Positions 33,111 through 40,445 of a DNA stretch of 64,000 nucleotides are shown one piece after another. The DNA lies in NCBI GenBank assembly GCA_947625905.1, contig CANQQJ010000001.1, positions 62,001-126,000 on the forward strand. The letters are read 5' to 3'. A program made the position numbers and the translations under genes. Under the pieces are notes generated by a model that saw nothing but the letters and a program-made list of their open reading frames with translations, did not search any database and was not told the origin of the DNA. The stretch's first letter is position 1, and each line of letters begins with the position of its first letter. The DNA is from an uncultured Clostridia bacterium. GTDB lineage: Bacteria; Bacillota; Clostridia; Monoglobales; Monoglobaceae.

Positions 33111-33389
33111 TTAGCAATAAAAACTGATTTTATCGGTTACAAAAAACTTTTTCCATTCAATGCAGATCAAAAAGAACTGGGCCGATATAAATTCAAGCAG
33201 CTCGTTTAATTCTTTCTGAGGAATATTGCTTCCGTTGCTTGCGAGAACGCAGCCGCCGGAGCTCGTAAGCCATACCTTTGTACTGTTAGGTCCGGGTTTG
33301 CCTTTTGCAATATGCACATGAATCGGCTCGCCGAATTCGTTAGACCAAAAAAATATTTTGTAACCGCTTACTGTAAACAGATTAGGCAA
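33111..33389 (-). CDS. DUF4160 domain-containing protein
   Basis: A 92-residue protein whose first half, LFTVSGYKIFFWSNEFGEPI then HVHIAKGKPG, matches the DUF4160 pattern (a short fold with an HVH/HFH motif). Function is unknown; the family is often encoded in two-gene modules reminiscent of toxin-antitoxin pairs. A TTG start at 33389 with GGAGG 8 nt upstream is preferred to the 114-residue frame starting further out. It overlaps the upstream gene by 8 nt. Confidence 0.8.
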   Translation of the reverse strand: MPNLFTVSGYKIFFWSNEFGEPIHVHIAKGKPGPNSTKVWLTSSGGCVLASNGSNIPQKELNELLEFISAQFFLICIEWKKFFVTDKISFYC

Positions 33390-33651
33390 TGTTAATACCT
33401 CCGCTCGCTGCGTATTTATATAACAGATGCGCGTTGCTGTGCAGTAACTTTTCAAACATTTCTATTTCGCTGTCCGTATATCCGTTTTTGTATATCCAAT
33501 TGTAATCGGGAAGCTCGCATCTGGCAGAGTCAAATCCGTTATCCGTAGGCCGCTCGAAATGCACAAGCACCTTTTTCTTTCCGTCATCATCAATGATATG
33601 CGAATGAACGATTTCCGTTTCGTCAGAGAGAGTCATGTAAGGATACATCAT
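33382..33651 (-). CDS. Small hypothetical protein paired with DUF4160
   Basis: An 89-residue acidic protein (MMYPYMTLSDETEIVHSHI ... VHFERPTDNGFDSARCELP) with no recognised domain. The ATG at 33651 is supported by GGAGG 9 nt upstream. Its 8-nt overlap with the following gene and the shared promoter suggest co-function. It may be the partner of the DUF4160 protein in an undescribed two-component module; this is an inference from arrangement. Confidence 0.8.
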   Translation of the reverse strand: MMYPYMTLSDETEIVHSHIIDDDGKKKVLVHFERPTDNGFDSARCELPDYNWIYKNGYTDSEIEMFEKLLHSNAHLLYKYAASGGINIA

Positions 33652-33676
33652 AATTATCAACCTCCGTTATGCTTGT

Positions 33677-33705
33677 ATTATATCATATTATTTCTGCCAA
33701 ATCAA
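33677..33705 (-). promoter_or_regulatory. Promoter of the DUF4160 module
   Basis: Minus-strand TTGATT, 17-nt spacer and TATAAT, about 26 nt before the first gene. Confidence 0.75.
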
Positions 33706-33710
33706 TATCA

Positions 33711-33739
33711 GAATTAAATTTAATGCGAAAGCATAGATT
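33711..33739 (+). promoter_or_regulatory. Possible sigma-E promoter of ylbJ
   Basis: GAATTAA and CATAGATT are separated by 14 nt, near the sigma-E pattern. Bacillus ylbJ belongs to the sigma-E regulon. The match is loose at -35. It would place the start of transcription less than 15 nt before the ATG. Confidence 0.35.
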
Positions 33740-33756
33740 TAACCGGAGGTGGTTTT

Positions 33757-34866
33757 ATGAGATGGCTCAGGGGCGCGGTTATGCTGTGCCTGTGCTGCAT
33801 GATCCTGTGTATGGGGCTTTGGCCCGAACGCTGCATGAGCGCGGCGGCGGACGCCCTGGCGCTGTGCGCGTCGTCGGTGATCCCGTCGCTGTTCCCGTTT
33901 TTTGTCGCCAGCAATCTGCTCGTGGCGCTGGGCGGCGCCGAAATATGCGGCAGAGCGCTGAGCGGCGTTATGCGGCCCGCATTCAGGGTCGACGGCAGCG
34001 GCGCTCTGGCGGTGGTCCTCGGGATAATCAGCGGCTATCCCGTCGGCGCGGGCTGCGCCGCGGAGCTTTATGATTCGGGAAGAATATCCAAAACCGAGGC
34101 GGAGCGGCTGCTGTGCTTTTGCAACAACTCGGGCCCGCTGTTTATAATCGGCACGGTGGGCGCCGCCATGAGCGGCAGCGCCCGCATCGGCGGAATATTA
34201 TATATAATTCACATAGCCGCGGCGCTGCTGGCGGGCTTTGTGGCCGCGCGCCTCATACGAGGCGGAGAGGAAGTTATAAACCCGAGGCTTGTTAAAAACC
34301 GTCATGCGGCCGCGAAGCTCGCGGACGCGTTCGGCGGCTCGGTGGCAAAGAGCGTCACGACGATCTTAAACGTGTGCGGCTTTGTTGTGTTTTTCGCGGT
34401 GGCGGAGAGCGTCATTCCGCGGTTTTGCGGGCGCGAGTTTTTAAACTGTCTGCTCGAGATAACGGGCGGGCTCGCCGAGGTCTCAAAAATGAGCATGGCT
34501 CCGGGGCTCAAGTTTCCGCTTATCTCGATGTTTCTGGCGCTGTCGGGCCTGTCGGTGTTTTTCCAGACCGCCTCGATCATATCGGGCAGCGGCCTTTCGA
34601 TGAAATACTACGCGCTGGGCAAGGCGGTCCAGGCGGCGTTCGCCTTCGGTCTGACCTTTGCCGCCGCGCCGCTTTTGGGCGGAGGCTTCGCGGACGCGTT
34701 TTTGGCGGACGGCGGACAGCTTTCCGAAAATTCATTGTATCTTTACACCCTTCCTCCGCTTGACGTAAAGCGCTATCTTATCCTGGTTGGCGGCGAGATA
34801 TTGTGGTGCGCCTTGATCGTCGGCGGGCTGTGGCTCGCGTCAAAAATTCTGCCCGATAAGGATTGA
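33757..34866 (+). CDS. ylbJ: Sporulation integral membrane protein YlbJ
   Basis: A 369-residue polytopic protein of the nucleoside-recognition (Gate) fold family. Typical YlbJ segments are SSVIPSLFPFFVASNLLVALG near 40, GIISGYPVGAGCAAEL near 91, LLCFCNNSGPLFIIGTVG near 113. In Bacillus it is needed for spore formation in the mother cell. CGGAGG precedes the ATG. Two further hydrophobic blocks lie in the C-terminal half. Confidence 0.93.
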   Translation: MRWLRGAVMLCLCCMILCMGLWPERCMSAAADALALCASSVIPSLFPFFVASNLLVALGGAEICGRALSGVMRPAFRVDGSGALAVVLGIISGYPVGAGCAAELYDSGRISKTEAERLLCFCNNSGPLFIIGTVGAAMSGSARIGGILYIIHIAAALLAGFVAARLIRGGEEVINPRLVKNRHAAAKLADAFGGSVAKSVTTILNVCGFVVFFAVAESVIPRFCGREFLNCLLEITGGLAEVSKMSMAPGLKFPLISMFLALSGLSVFFQTASIISGSGLSMKYYALGKAVQAAFAFGLTFAAAPLLGGGFADAFLADGGQLSENSLYLYTLPPLDVKRYLILVGGEILWCALIVGGLWLASKILPDKD

Positions 34867-34911
34867 CACTTTTCGGCGCGTGTGATAAAATCAAGGCGGA
34901 GGAGCGAGCAA

Positions 34912-35088
34912 ATGAACAGCAATTGCGAGGAATGTATTTATTACGATTACGACGAGGACTACGAGGAATACGTGTGCCAGGCCAACATGGACGAGGACGA
35001 TATGGCGAGGATAATGCTCGGGCGGCACAAGGAATGTCCGTTCTACCGCCCCGGAGACGACTACACCATCGTCCGCAAGCAAAACTGA
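34912..35088 (+). CDS. Small Cys-rich acidic protein (resembles DUF6472)
   Basis: A 58-residue protein with four Cys (CEECIYY ... YVCQ ... ECPFYR), many Asp/Glu and Tyr, ending TIVRKQN. The Cys pairs suggest a small metal site. It resembles a family common in clostridial genomes that I recall as DUF6472; function unknown. The ATG at 34912 with GGAGGAG 7 nt upstream is chosen over the upstream frame. Confidence 0.75.
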   Translation: MNSNCEECIYYDYDEDYEEYVCQANMDEDDMARIMLGRHKECPFYRPGDDYTIVRKQN

Positions 35089-35102
35089 TAATACGCTTCA
35101 AG

Positions 35103-35127
35103 GCCTTCCGAGTTTATTTCGGAAGGC
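35103..35127 (+). terminator. Terminator after the small Cys protein
   Basis: GCCTTCCGA/TCGGAAGGC hairpin followed by a weak T-rich tract. Confidence 0.7.
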
Positions 35128-35136
35128 TTCGTCGTG

Positions 35137-35165
35137 TTGACAATCCGTCTGTTTTCGGGTATAAT
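35137..35165 (+). promoter_or_regulatory. Consensus promoter of the flavodoxin gene
   Basis: TTGACA, a 17-nt spacer and TATAAT, both perfect, about 50 nt before the ATG. Confidence 0.9.
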
Positions 35166-35216
35166 TTAACTTGTGGCGCATATATTGGTTAGAAACAACG
35201 ATTGGAGCGTGATGTT

Positions 35217-35741
35217 ATGAACACAATTGTAATTTATAAAAGCAAATACGGCTCCACAAAGCAGTACGCCGAGTGGATAGCGGAGGAGCTGGGCTGCGGC
35301 GCGGTGAGCGCGAGGGACATTAATGCGGCCGAGCTTGAAAAATACGATAACATAATTTTCGGCGGCGGCATGTACTCCGAGAGCATTGACGGCGTGTCGC
35401 TTATCACAAAAAATTTTGACAAGCTTAGTGACAAAAAAGTCGTTATATTCACTGTCGGTCTGACCGACCCCGGGCACAAAAAATATTATAAGTCGGTGGC
35501 GGACAGGAACCTGAGCCGGGAGATACAGAGCCGCGTAAAGATATTCAATCTGCCCGGCAAGATGATAATGGAGGAACTGAGCTTTGTGCACCGCAAGGAG
35601 CTGGGCGTTTTGAAGGCTGTCCTTTCCAAGAAGACCGATCTCAGCGAGGACGGCAAGCTGCTGCTTGAGCTGTGCGGCAAGAGCAATGACTTCACGGATA
35701 AAGACGCGATCGCGCCCATAGTGGCCGAGTTTAAAAAATAA
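35217..35741 (+). CDS. Flavodoxin-domain protein
   Basis: A 174-residue cytoplasmic protein with a flavodoxin fold. The FMN phosphate loop is YKSKYGSTKQYA (residues 6-17), and NIIFGGGMYSESIDG near 48 is the second FMN-binding loop region. It resembles flavodoxin-like proteins related to HemG. The substrate and partner are unknown. The ATG at 35217 (GGAG 9 nt upstream) is preferred to a TTG at 35202. A YfcE gene follows 17 nt downstream. Confidence 0.88.
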   Translation: MNTIVIYKSKYGSTKQYAEWIAEELGCGAVSARDINAAELEKYDNIIFGGGMYSESIDGVSLITKNFDKLSDKKVVIFTVGLTDPGHKKYYKSVADRNLSREIQSRVKIFNLPGKMIMEELSFVHRKELGVLKAVLSKKTDLSEDGKLLLELCGKSNDFTDKDAIAPIVAEFKK

Positions 35742-35758
35742 TACAGAATGGTGATAAA

Positions 35759-36304
35759 ATGAAACTGATGATAGCGAGCGACATACACGGCTCAAAATAT
35801 TACTGCGAAAAAATGCTTGAGGCGTACCGCCGCGAGGGAGCGGAACGGCTTGTCCTGCTCGGCGATATTCTGTACCACGGGCCGAGGAACGATCTGCCGC
35901 GGGAATATGACCCGAAGGCGGTGATCGAGGCGCTCAACGGGATTTCCGGCGAGATACTATGCGTGCGCGGCAACTGCGACACCGAGGTAGATCAGATGGT
36001 GCTCGATTTTCCGATCATGGCGGACTACGCCGTGATTTTTGACGGCTCTGTCATGTATCTGAGCCACGGCCATATATACGGCGAGGATGACCCGCCCAAG
36101 GGTTTAAGAGGCGGCGCTCTTATCTGCGGCCACACCCATATCCCCAAGTGCGAGGAAAAGAACGGGTATGTTTATATAAACCCCGGCTCGGTCTCGATCC
36201 CGAAAGAGGGCAGCCGACATTCCTATATCATATACGAAAACGGTGAATATATCTGGAAAGACTTAAAAAACGGCGCCGAATACCGACGCCGCAAGCTTGA
36301 TTGA
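35759..36304 (+). CDS. YfcE-family phosphodiesterase
   Basis: A 181-residue metallophosphoesterase. The metal ligands are in SDIHG (8-12), LGDI (34-37), RGNCD near 77, SHGHIYG near 102 and CGHTHIP near 123. YfcE enzymes hydrolyse phosphodiesters in vitro with a poorly known physiological role. AATGGTGATAAA precedes the ATG. It is the second gene after the flavodoxin. It converges on prmC with a 9-nt gap. Confidence 0.94.
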   Translation: MKLMIASDIHGSKYYCEKMLEAYRREGAERLVLLGDILYHGPRNDLPREYDPKAVIEALNGISGEILCVRGNCDTEVDQMVLDFPIMADYAVIFDGSVMYLSHGHIYGEDDPPKGLRGGALICGHTHIPKCEEKNGYVYINPGSVSIPKEGSRHSYIIYENGEYIWKDLKNGAEYRRRKLD

Positions 36305-36313
36305 TTTTAAAGC

Positions 36314-37165
36314 CTACAAGGTTCCGAGGACCGCGCGGTCGATGCCCGCGAGGTCGGGGATTATCTCGATCTTCGCGTATCCTTTGGAGTACATCATGTC
36401 CGCCACGTCGTCCGCTTGGTTTATCCCGACTTCAAACGCCGTGATGCCGCCTCTTTTCGGGGCGGTTTTTTCGGTTATAACTCTGTAAAAGTCGAGGCCG
36501 TCATCGCCGCCGTCAAGGGCACCGAGTGGCTCGTGGCCCACGATCTCGGTCTGAAGGCCGAATATGTCGTCGGTCGGGATATACGGCGGATTTGACACGA
36601 TGCAGTCATATTCCGATTTTCTTATCTCGGCGCAAACCGCCTCGTCTTTGATATCGCCGAGGACAAAATTCATCCGTCCGCTCAGTCGGTGCCGCTCTCC
36701 GTTACGCTTCGCGACGTGCAGGGCTTTCTCTGAGATATCAAGGCAGGTCACCGACGCACGCGGCAGATAATACGCCAGACTGACGCCGATGCAGCCGCTG
36801 CCGCAGCCGATGTCCAGTATCTTGACGGCGCCGCGGCTTTTCAGCTTTTCTATCACCGCCTCGACCAATATTTCGGTGTCCGCGCGCGGGATAAGCACGT
36901 GTTTGTTTACCTCAAAATCAAGCGACATGAACTCGGTTTTGCCGATGATATACCGAACGGGCATACCGCTCAGCCGTCTGTTTATCGCCGCGTTGACCTC
37001 GATCGCGGCCGCGTCCGACACGGCGGGATCGCGGGTCAAAAGCTCGGTTTTGTCAATGCCGAGAACATGCATAATAATAAGGTCGGCGTCGAGCTCCGGA
37101 GAGCCGATGCCGCCGTGGTTTATAAGTTTTTCGTGAGCGCTCCTGCGCAGTTGTTTCAGTGTCAT
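36314..37165 (-). CDS. prmC: Release factor glutamine methyltransferase
   Basis: N5-methylates the GGQ Gln of peptide chain release factors. The 283-residue protein has an N-terminal helical domain (1-80), SAM motif I VKILDIGCGSGCIGVSLAYY near 114, and the substrate motif SNPPYIPTDD near 187. The call is secure. prfA, which is often adjacent, is not here. The 44-nt gap from the DUF1385 gene contains a dispersed repeat. Confidence 0.95.
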   Translation of the reverse strand: MTLKQLRRSAHEKLINHGGIGSPELDADLIIMHVLGIDKTELLTRDPAVSDAAAIEVNAAINRRLSGMPVRYIIGKTEFMSLDFEVNKHVLIPRADTEILVEAVIEKLKSRGAVKILDIGCGSGCIGVSLAYYLPRASVTCLDISEKALHVAKRNGERHRLSGRMNFVLGDIKDEAVCAEIRKSEYDCIVSNPPYIPTDDIFGLQTEIVGHEPLGALDGGDDGLDFYRVITEKTAPKRGGITAFEVGINQADDVADMMYSKGYAKIEIIPDLAGIDRAVLGTL

Positions 37166-37170
37166 CTTTT

Positions 37171-37212
37171 TAGTACCTATTCGCTAATCACTAATTACTA
37201 ATCACTACGTTA
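37171..37212. repeat. CTAATCACTA-type repeat between prmC and the DUF1385 gene
   Basis: TACCTATTCGCTAATCACTA then ATTACTAATCACTACGTTA matches the end of the 28.3-28.6 kb direct repeats (CACTAATCCCTAATCACTAC then GTT). Its CGTTA includes the DUF1385 stop codon, read on the minus strand. Confidence 0.85.
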
Positions 37213-38241
37213 CCATATGTCTGCCGTTTCGTCCTCGGGGATAACGGCGGTAAGGGACCTTATCGCAACTTCTATCATGCTGTCGTCGGGCTCGTTGGTC
37301 GTTATGTGCTGGAACCACATTCCGGGCGCGCTGATGGCGCGGGTAAACGGATTGTCGTGTCTGCCTGCGAACTTGATGATCTCATACGATATTCCCGCCA
37401 CTATCGGCAGCAGCAGCAGACGCAGTATAACGCGCCATATCGCCCAGGGCATAGCCGAAAAGATCACGCCGATCCTGGGGATGGCGGCGAATGTTTCCTG
37501 CTGCCACGGTATGATCGAGAAAACCAGAATACTGATAACCATAACTATAAGCAGAAAGCTGGTTCCGCACCTCGGGTGCAGCCGCGACTGGACGCGCACG
37601 TTCTCGACCGTCAGCGGCAGACCCTTCTCGTAGCAGAAGATCGACTTATGCTCGGCGCCGTGGTACATAAACACGCGCTTGATATCCTTCATCTGCGCCA
37701 CAAGTGACAGATACAGAACGAAGATCGCTATTCGCACAACTCCCTCGATCAGGGTCAGCATCGTGCCGCTTTCAACATGCAGAAAGTCGGTCATAAAGCC
37801 CGCGATAAGCGTGGGCAGAAGTATAAACAGACCGACCGACAAAAACAGCGACAGTATGACCGAGCAGTAGATAACCACGTTCATGGCGGCCTCCGAGTCC
37901 AGCTTTTCGTTAAGCCACTTCTCGAACCTGCCGGGTTCCTGCTCTATCTCGTTGCCGTCCTCGTCCACGTCAAAAAATTTGGCCGAGAACATCAGCGCCT
38001 TGACGCCGATTATCATTGAGCCGAAAAAGTTGACGCAGCCGCGGATTATCGGCAGCTCCGCGACCCTGCCCGATTTTTTCTTTTTTATTTCCTGCTCGTC
38101 CACAATGATCTCGCCGTCGGGCTTGCGCACCGCGGTGGCGATCTTGAACGGGCCGCGCATCATAACGCCTTCTATAACCGCCTGCCCGCCGATCGACGTT
38201 TTCTTTGTCTTCCGGCAGGGGCTTTCGTTTTTATTTGGCAT
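37210..38241 (-). CDS. DUF1385 membrane protein (YqhQ-like)
   Basis: A 343-residue protein with about five hydrophobic segments. The N-terminal signature SIGGQAVIEGVMMRGP (residues 16-31) and YHGAEHKSIFCYEKGLPLT near 195 define the family. The cellular role is unknown; it is often near prmC and prfA in Clostridia. Its last codons lie in a dispersed repeat. It is part of a minus-strand series with the protease, birA and dnaE. Confidence 0.9.
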   Translation of the reverse strand: MPNKNESPCRKTKKTSIGGQAVIEGVMMRGPFKIATAVRKPDGEIIVDEQEIKKKKSGRVAELPIIRGCVNFFGSMIIGVKALMFSAKFFDVDEDGNEIEQEPGRFEKWLNEKLDSEAAMNVVIYCSVILSLFLSVGLFILLPTLIAGFMTDFLHVESGTMLTLIEGVVRIAIFVLYLSLVAQMKDIKRVFMYHGAEHKSIFCYEKGLPLTVENVRVQSRLHPRCGTSFLLIVMVISILVFSIIPWQQETFAAIPRIGVIFSAMPWAIWRVILRLLLLPIVAGISYEIIKFAGRHDNPFTRAISAPGMWFQHITTNEPDDSMIEVAIRSLTAVIPEDETADIW

Positions 38242-38319
38242 GTATTTTCTCCTTTTTTAAAACCTGTTCTCTTATTATATCACAATGATCATTATATTTC
38301 AATAAATATAATGTGAATT

Positions 38320-39420
38320 TTATTGGTCTTTGTATATTCGTCTGGGGCTCGGTTTTGCCGAGTTGCTCATCGGATTGCGTCTCACGGGGCGCGGCTCCGA
38401 AAAACCGTTTGAAGCGTTCGGCGGCGGAGGAGCGGGCGGCGCGTTTTCCTCGCTTTCCGTTCGGCTTGCGGCCGCCATTCGGCTAAGCGCCTTTATCTGA
38501 ACGCTCTGCTTTTTGAGCGCGTCGATCGCTTTGTTAAGGTTCCTCTCCGACGCTTTGACTTTTTCCTTCTGAGAAAGCATGGCGAGCATCAGTATAAAGC
38601 ACAGCACGGCTATGACGATAACTCCGCCCAGCAGGATCTTGTTCTCATTCTGAATCGTTTTTAATATGTCGTTATACTGGTTCCTTAGGCTGTTGGAATA
38701 CTGCTCGTAGGATTCCTGCGTTCCGCCCTCGATCGAGGAGCTTTGAATGATCACGCCGCTCAGGCCCTCAAGATCGGTGTCCGAAATATCAGCGTAGTTC
38801 ACTTCGATGTTGAGTTCTCTCAGAAAGTCCACTACCGAGGTCATAGGTATCGCGAGAGATATCCTGTCCGCGTCCTGCACCTTCATGTTGTTAACGCCTA
38901 TGACCTGACCCAGCTCGTTGAGCAGCGGCCCGCCGCTGTTGCCGGGATTGATCGCCGCGTCCGTCTGTATATATGTCACGCCGTCAACCTCTCGTTCGGC
39001 GGTGGAGAGGATCCCGCCGCTTACCGTGAAGCCCAGTCCCTGAGGCGAACCCACCGCGAAAACCTGTGCGCCCAGAGGCGGGATGTCAGTCGTCATGGGT
39101 ATGGTCGGCAGGTCACCGCCGATCACCTCAACGAGGCTCAGGTCACGCGCCTCGTCAGAGCCTATGAGCCGTCCCTCGAGCAGCGCGCCCGAGCGTGTCT
39201 CGATGGTGTATCTGGTAGTCGTGTCGACCACATGGTGGTTGGTAACGATCATGTTTCCCGAGATCGCGAAGCCCGTGCCCACCGAATTGGAGGAGTGCAC
39301 TACAACGACCGAGTCGCAGATCTCGTCCATGTTGAATCCGATAGCGCAGCAGATCGAGCTCGCGCACAGCAGCATGAGCGCGAGTGCCGACGCGGCAAAT
39401 TTTTTAAGGTTCTTTTTCAT
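38320..39420 (-). CDS. Membrane-tethered S1C (trypsin-like) serine protease
   Basis: A 366-residue protein with an N-terminal signal or anchor (residues 6-27), a chymotrypsin-fold protease domain (about 30-215) and no PDZ domain. The catalytic triad is visible: His in TNHHVVD, Asp in EARDLSLVEV and Ser in GNSGGPLL. A transmembrane helix (LGGVIVIAVLCFILMLAML, about 266-285) is followed by a helical Lys/Glu segment and a Pro-rich basic tail. The protease would be outside the membrane and the tail inside. Substrate unknown. Confidence 0.88.
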   Translation of the reverse strand: MKKNLKKFAASALALMLLCASSICCAIGFNMDEICDSVVVVHSSNSVGTGFAISGNMIVTNHHVVDTTTRYTIETRSGALLEGRLIGSDEARDLSLVEVIGGDLPTIPMTTDIPPLGAQVFAVGSPQGLGFTVSGGILSTAEREVDGVTYIQTDAAINPGNSGGPLLNELGQVIGVNNMKVQDADRISLAIPMTSVVDFLRELNIEVNYADISDTDLEGLSGVIIQSSSIEGGTQESYEQYSNSLRNQYNDILKTIQNENKILLGGVIVIAVLCFILMLAMLSQKEKVKASERNLNKAIDALKKQSVQIKALSRMAAASRTESEENAPPAPPPPNASNGFSEPRPVRRNPMSNSAKPSPRRIYKDQ

Positions 39421-39441
39421 GTTTTCTCCTTTATATTATGA

Positions 39442-40422
39442 TTATTTGAGGCGAATGCTTATTTCGCCGCTTTGCAGCGTTTTAACTCCCTCCGAGGTCT
39501 TAACGATAAGACCTCCGTTTTTGTTTATGTCTGCCGCCTCGGCGGTCTCGCCGGTATTGAGGATCTTTATCGTCTTGCCAAGGACCCGCGAGCGCTTTTT
39601 GTACTCGTCGATATAGTCCTTGATAAGGATCTTTTTGTCGTCCGTTATCTCGATCAGGTCGGTCATGCAGTTTATTATCTCGGCGATCAGGCGGTTGCGG
39701 TCGAGTTTTTCCTTGTCGCTGCCCAGCGAGCCCGCGACTCCGCGGAGTTCTTTAGGAAATTTGTCGGTGAACATATTGACGCCGATCCCGATGACCACGC
39801 TGTCGACGCCTCCCGTCTCAAAATCGGTGACCGCCTCGGTCAGAATACCGCAGATTTTTTTGTCGTTCAAAAAAACATCGTTAACCCATTTGATGTCGGG
39901 TTTGAGCCCGAACGCTTTCTCGATGGCTTTGCACACCGCCACAGAGGCCGCGGTCGTGAATCTGGCCGCCTCGTACGCGCCGACCCGCGGACACAGCAGA
40001 AAGCTCATGTAAACGCCGCTGCCCGGGGGAGAATAGAAGCTGCGTCCCTGCCTGCCGCGCCCCGCTGTTTGCTTTTCCGCGATAAACACGCGCTCAACGG
40101 GATGTTCGCAGCCGTGTTCCGCCGCGTATTGTTTGGCAACATTGTTGGTCGACGTGACCTCGGGATATATCGAGATCCGCTCCTCGAGAGCTTTGTCGTT
40201 TAAGTATTTGCCGATGATGGCGGCCGAGAGCACGTTGCCGGGCGACAGGACATAGCCTGAGTTTTGCTTGGCGCTGATGCTGTAGCCCTCGCCGCGCAGA
40301 GCCTTGACCGATTTCCATATCGAGGCGCGGGACACGCCGATCATCCGCGCCAGCTCCTCGCCCGATACGGTCTCTCCCATTTTTTGATTCAATATTTGAA
40401 GAACAGTCTCTTTTGTTGTCAT
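39442..40422 (-). CDS. birA: Biotin protein ligase and biotin repressor
   Basis: Biotinylates carboxylase subunits and can repress transcription. In the 326-residue protein an N-terminal winged helix (GEELARMIGVSRASIWKSV, about 18-36) precedes the ligase domain with the biotin-AMP loop GRGRQGRSFYSPPG near 125 and KWVNDVFLNDKKICGILTE near 182. The ATG at 40422 is supported by AAAGGA 9 nt upstream. accBC genes are not in the window. The gene follows dnaE by 23 nt. Confidence 0.94.
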   Translation of the reverse strand: MTTKETVLQILNQKMGETVSGEELARMIGVSRASIWKSVKALRGEGYSISAKQNSGYVLSPGNVLSAAIIGKYLNDKALEERISIYPEVTSTNNVAKQYAAEHGCEHPVERVFIAEKQTAGRGRQGRSFYSPPGSGVYMSFLLCPRVGAYEAARFTTAASVAVCKAIEKAFGLKPDIKWVNDVFLNDKKICGILTEAVTDFETGGVDSVVIGIGVNMFTDKFPKELRGVAGSLGSDKEKLDRNRLIAEIINCMTDLIEITDDKKILIKDYIDEYKKRSRVLGKTIKILNTGETAEAADINKNGGLIVKTSEGVKTLQSGEISIRLK

Positions 40423-40445
40423 TATTCTGCGTCCTTTCTGTTCAA

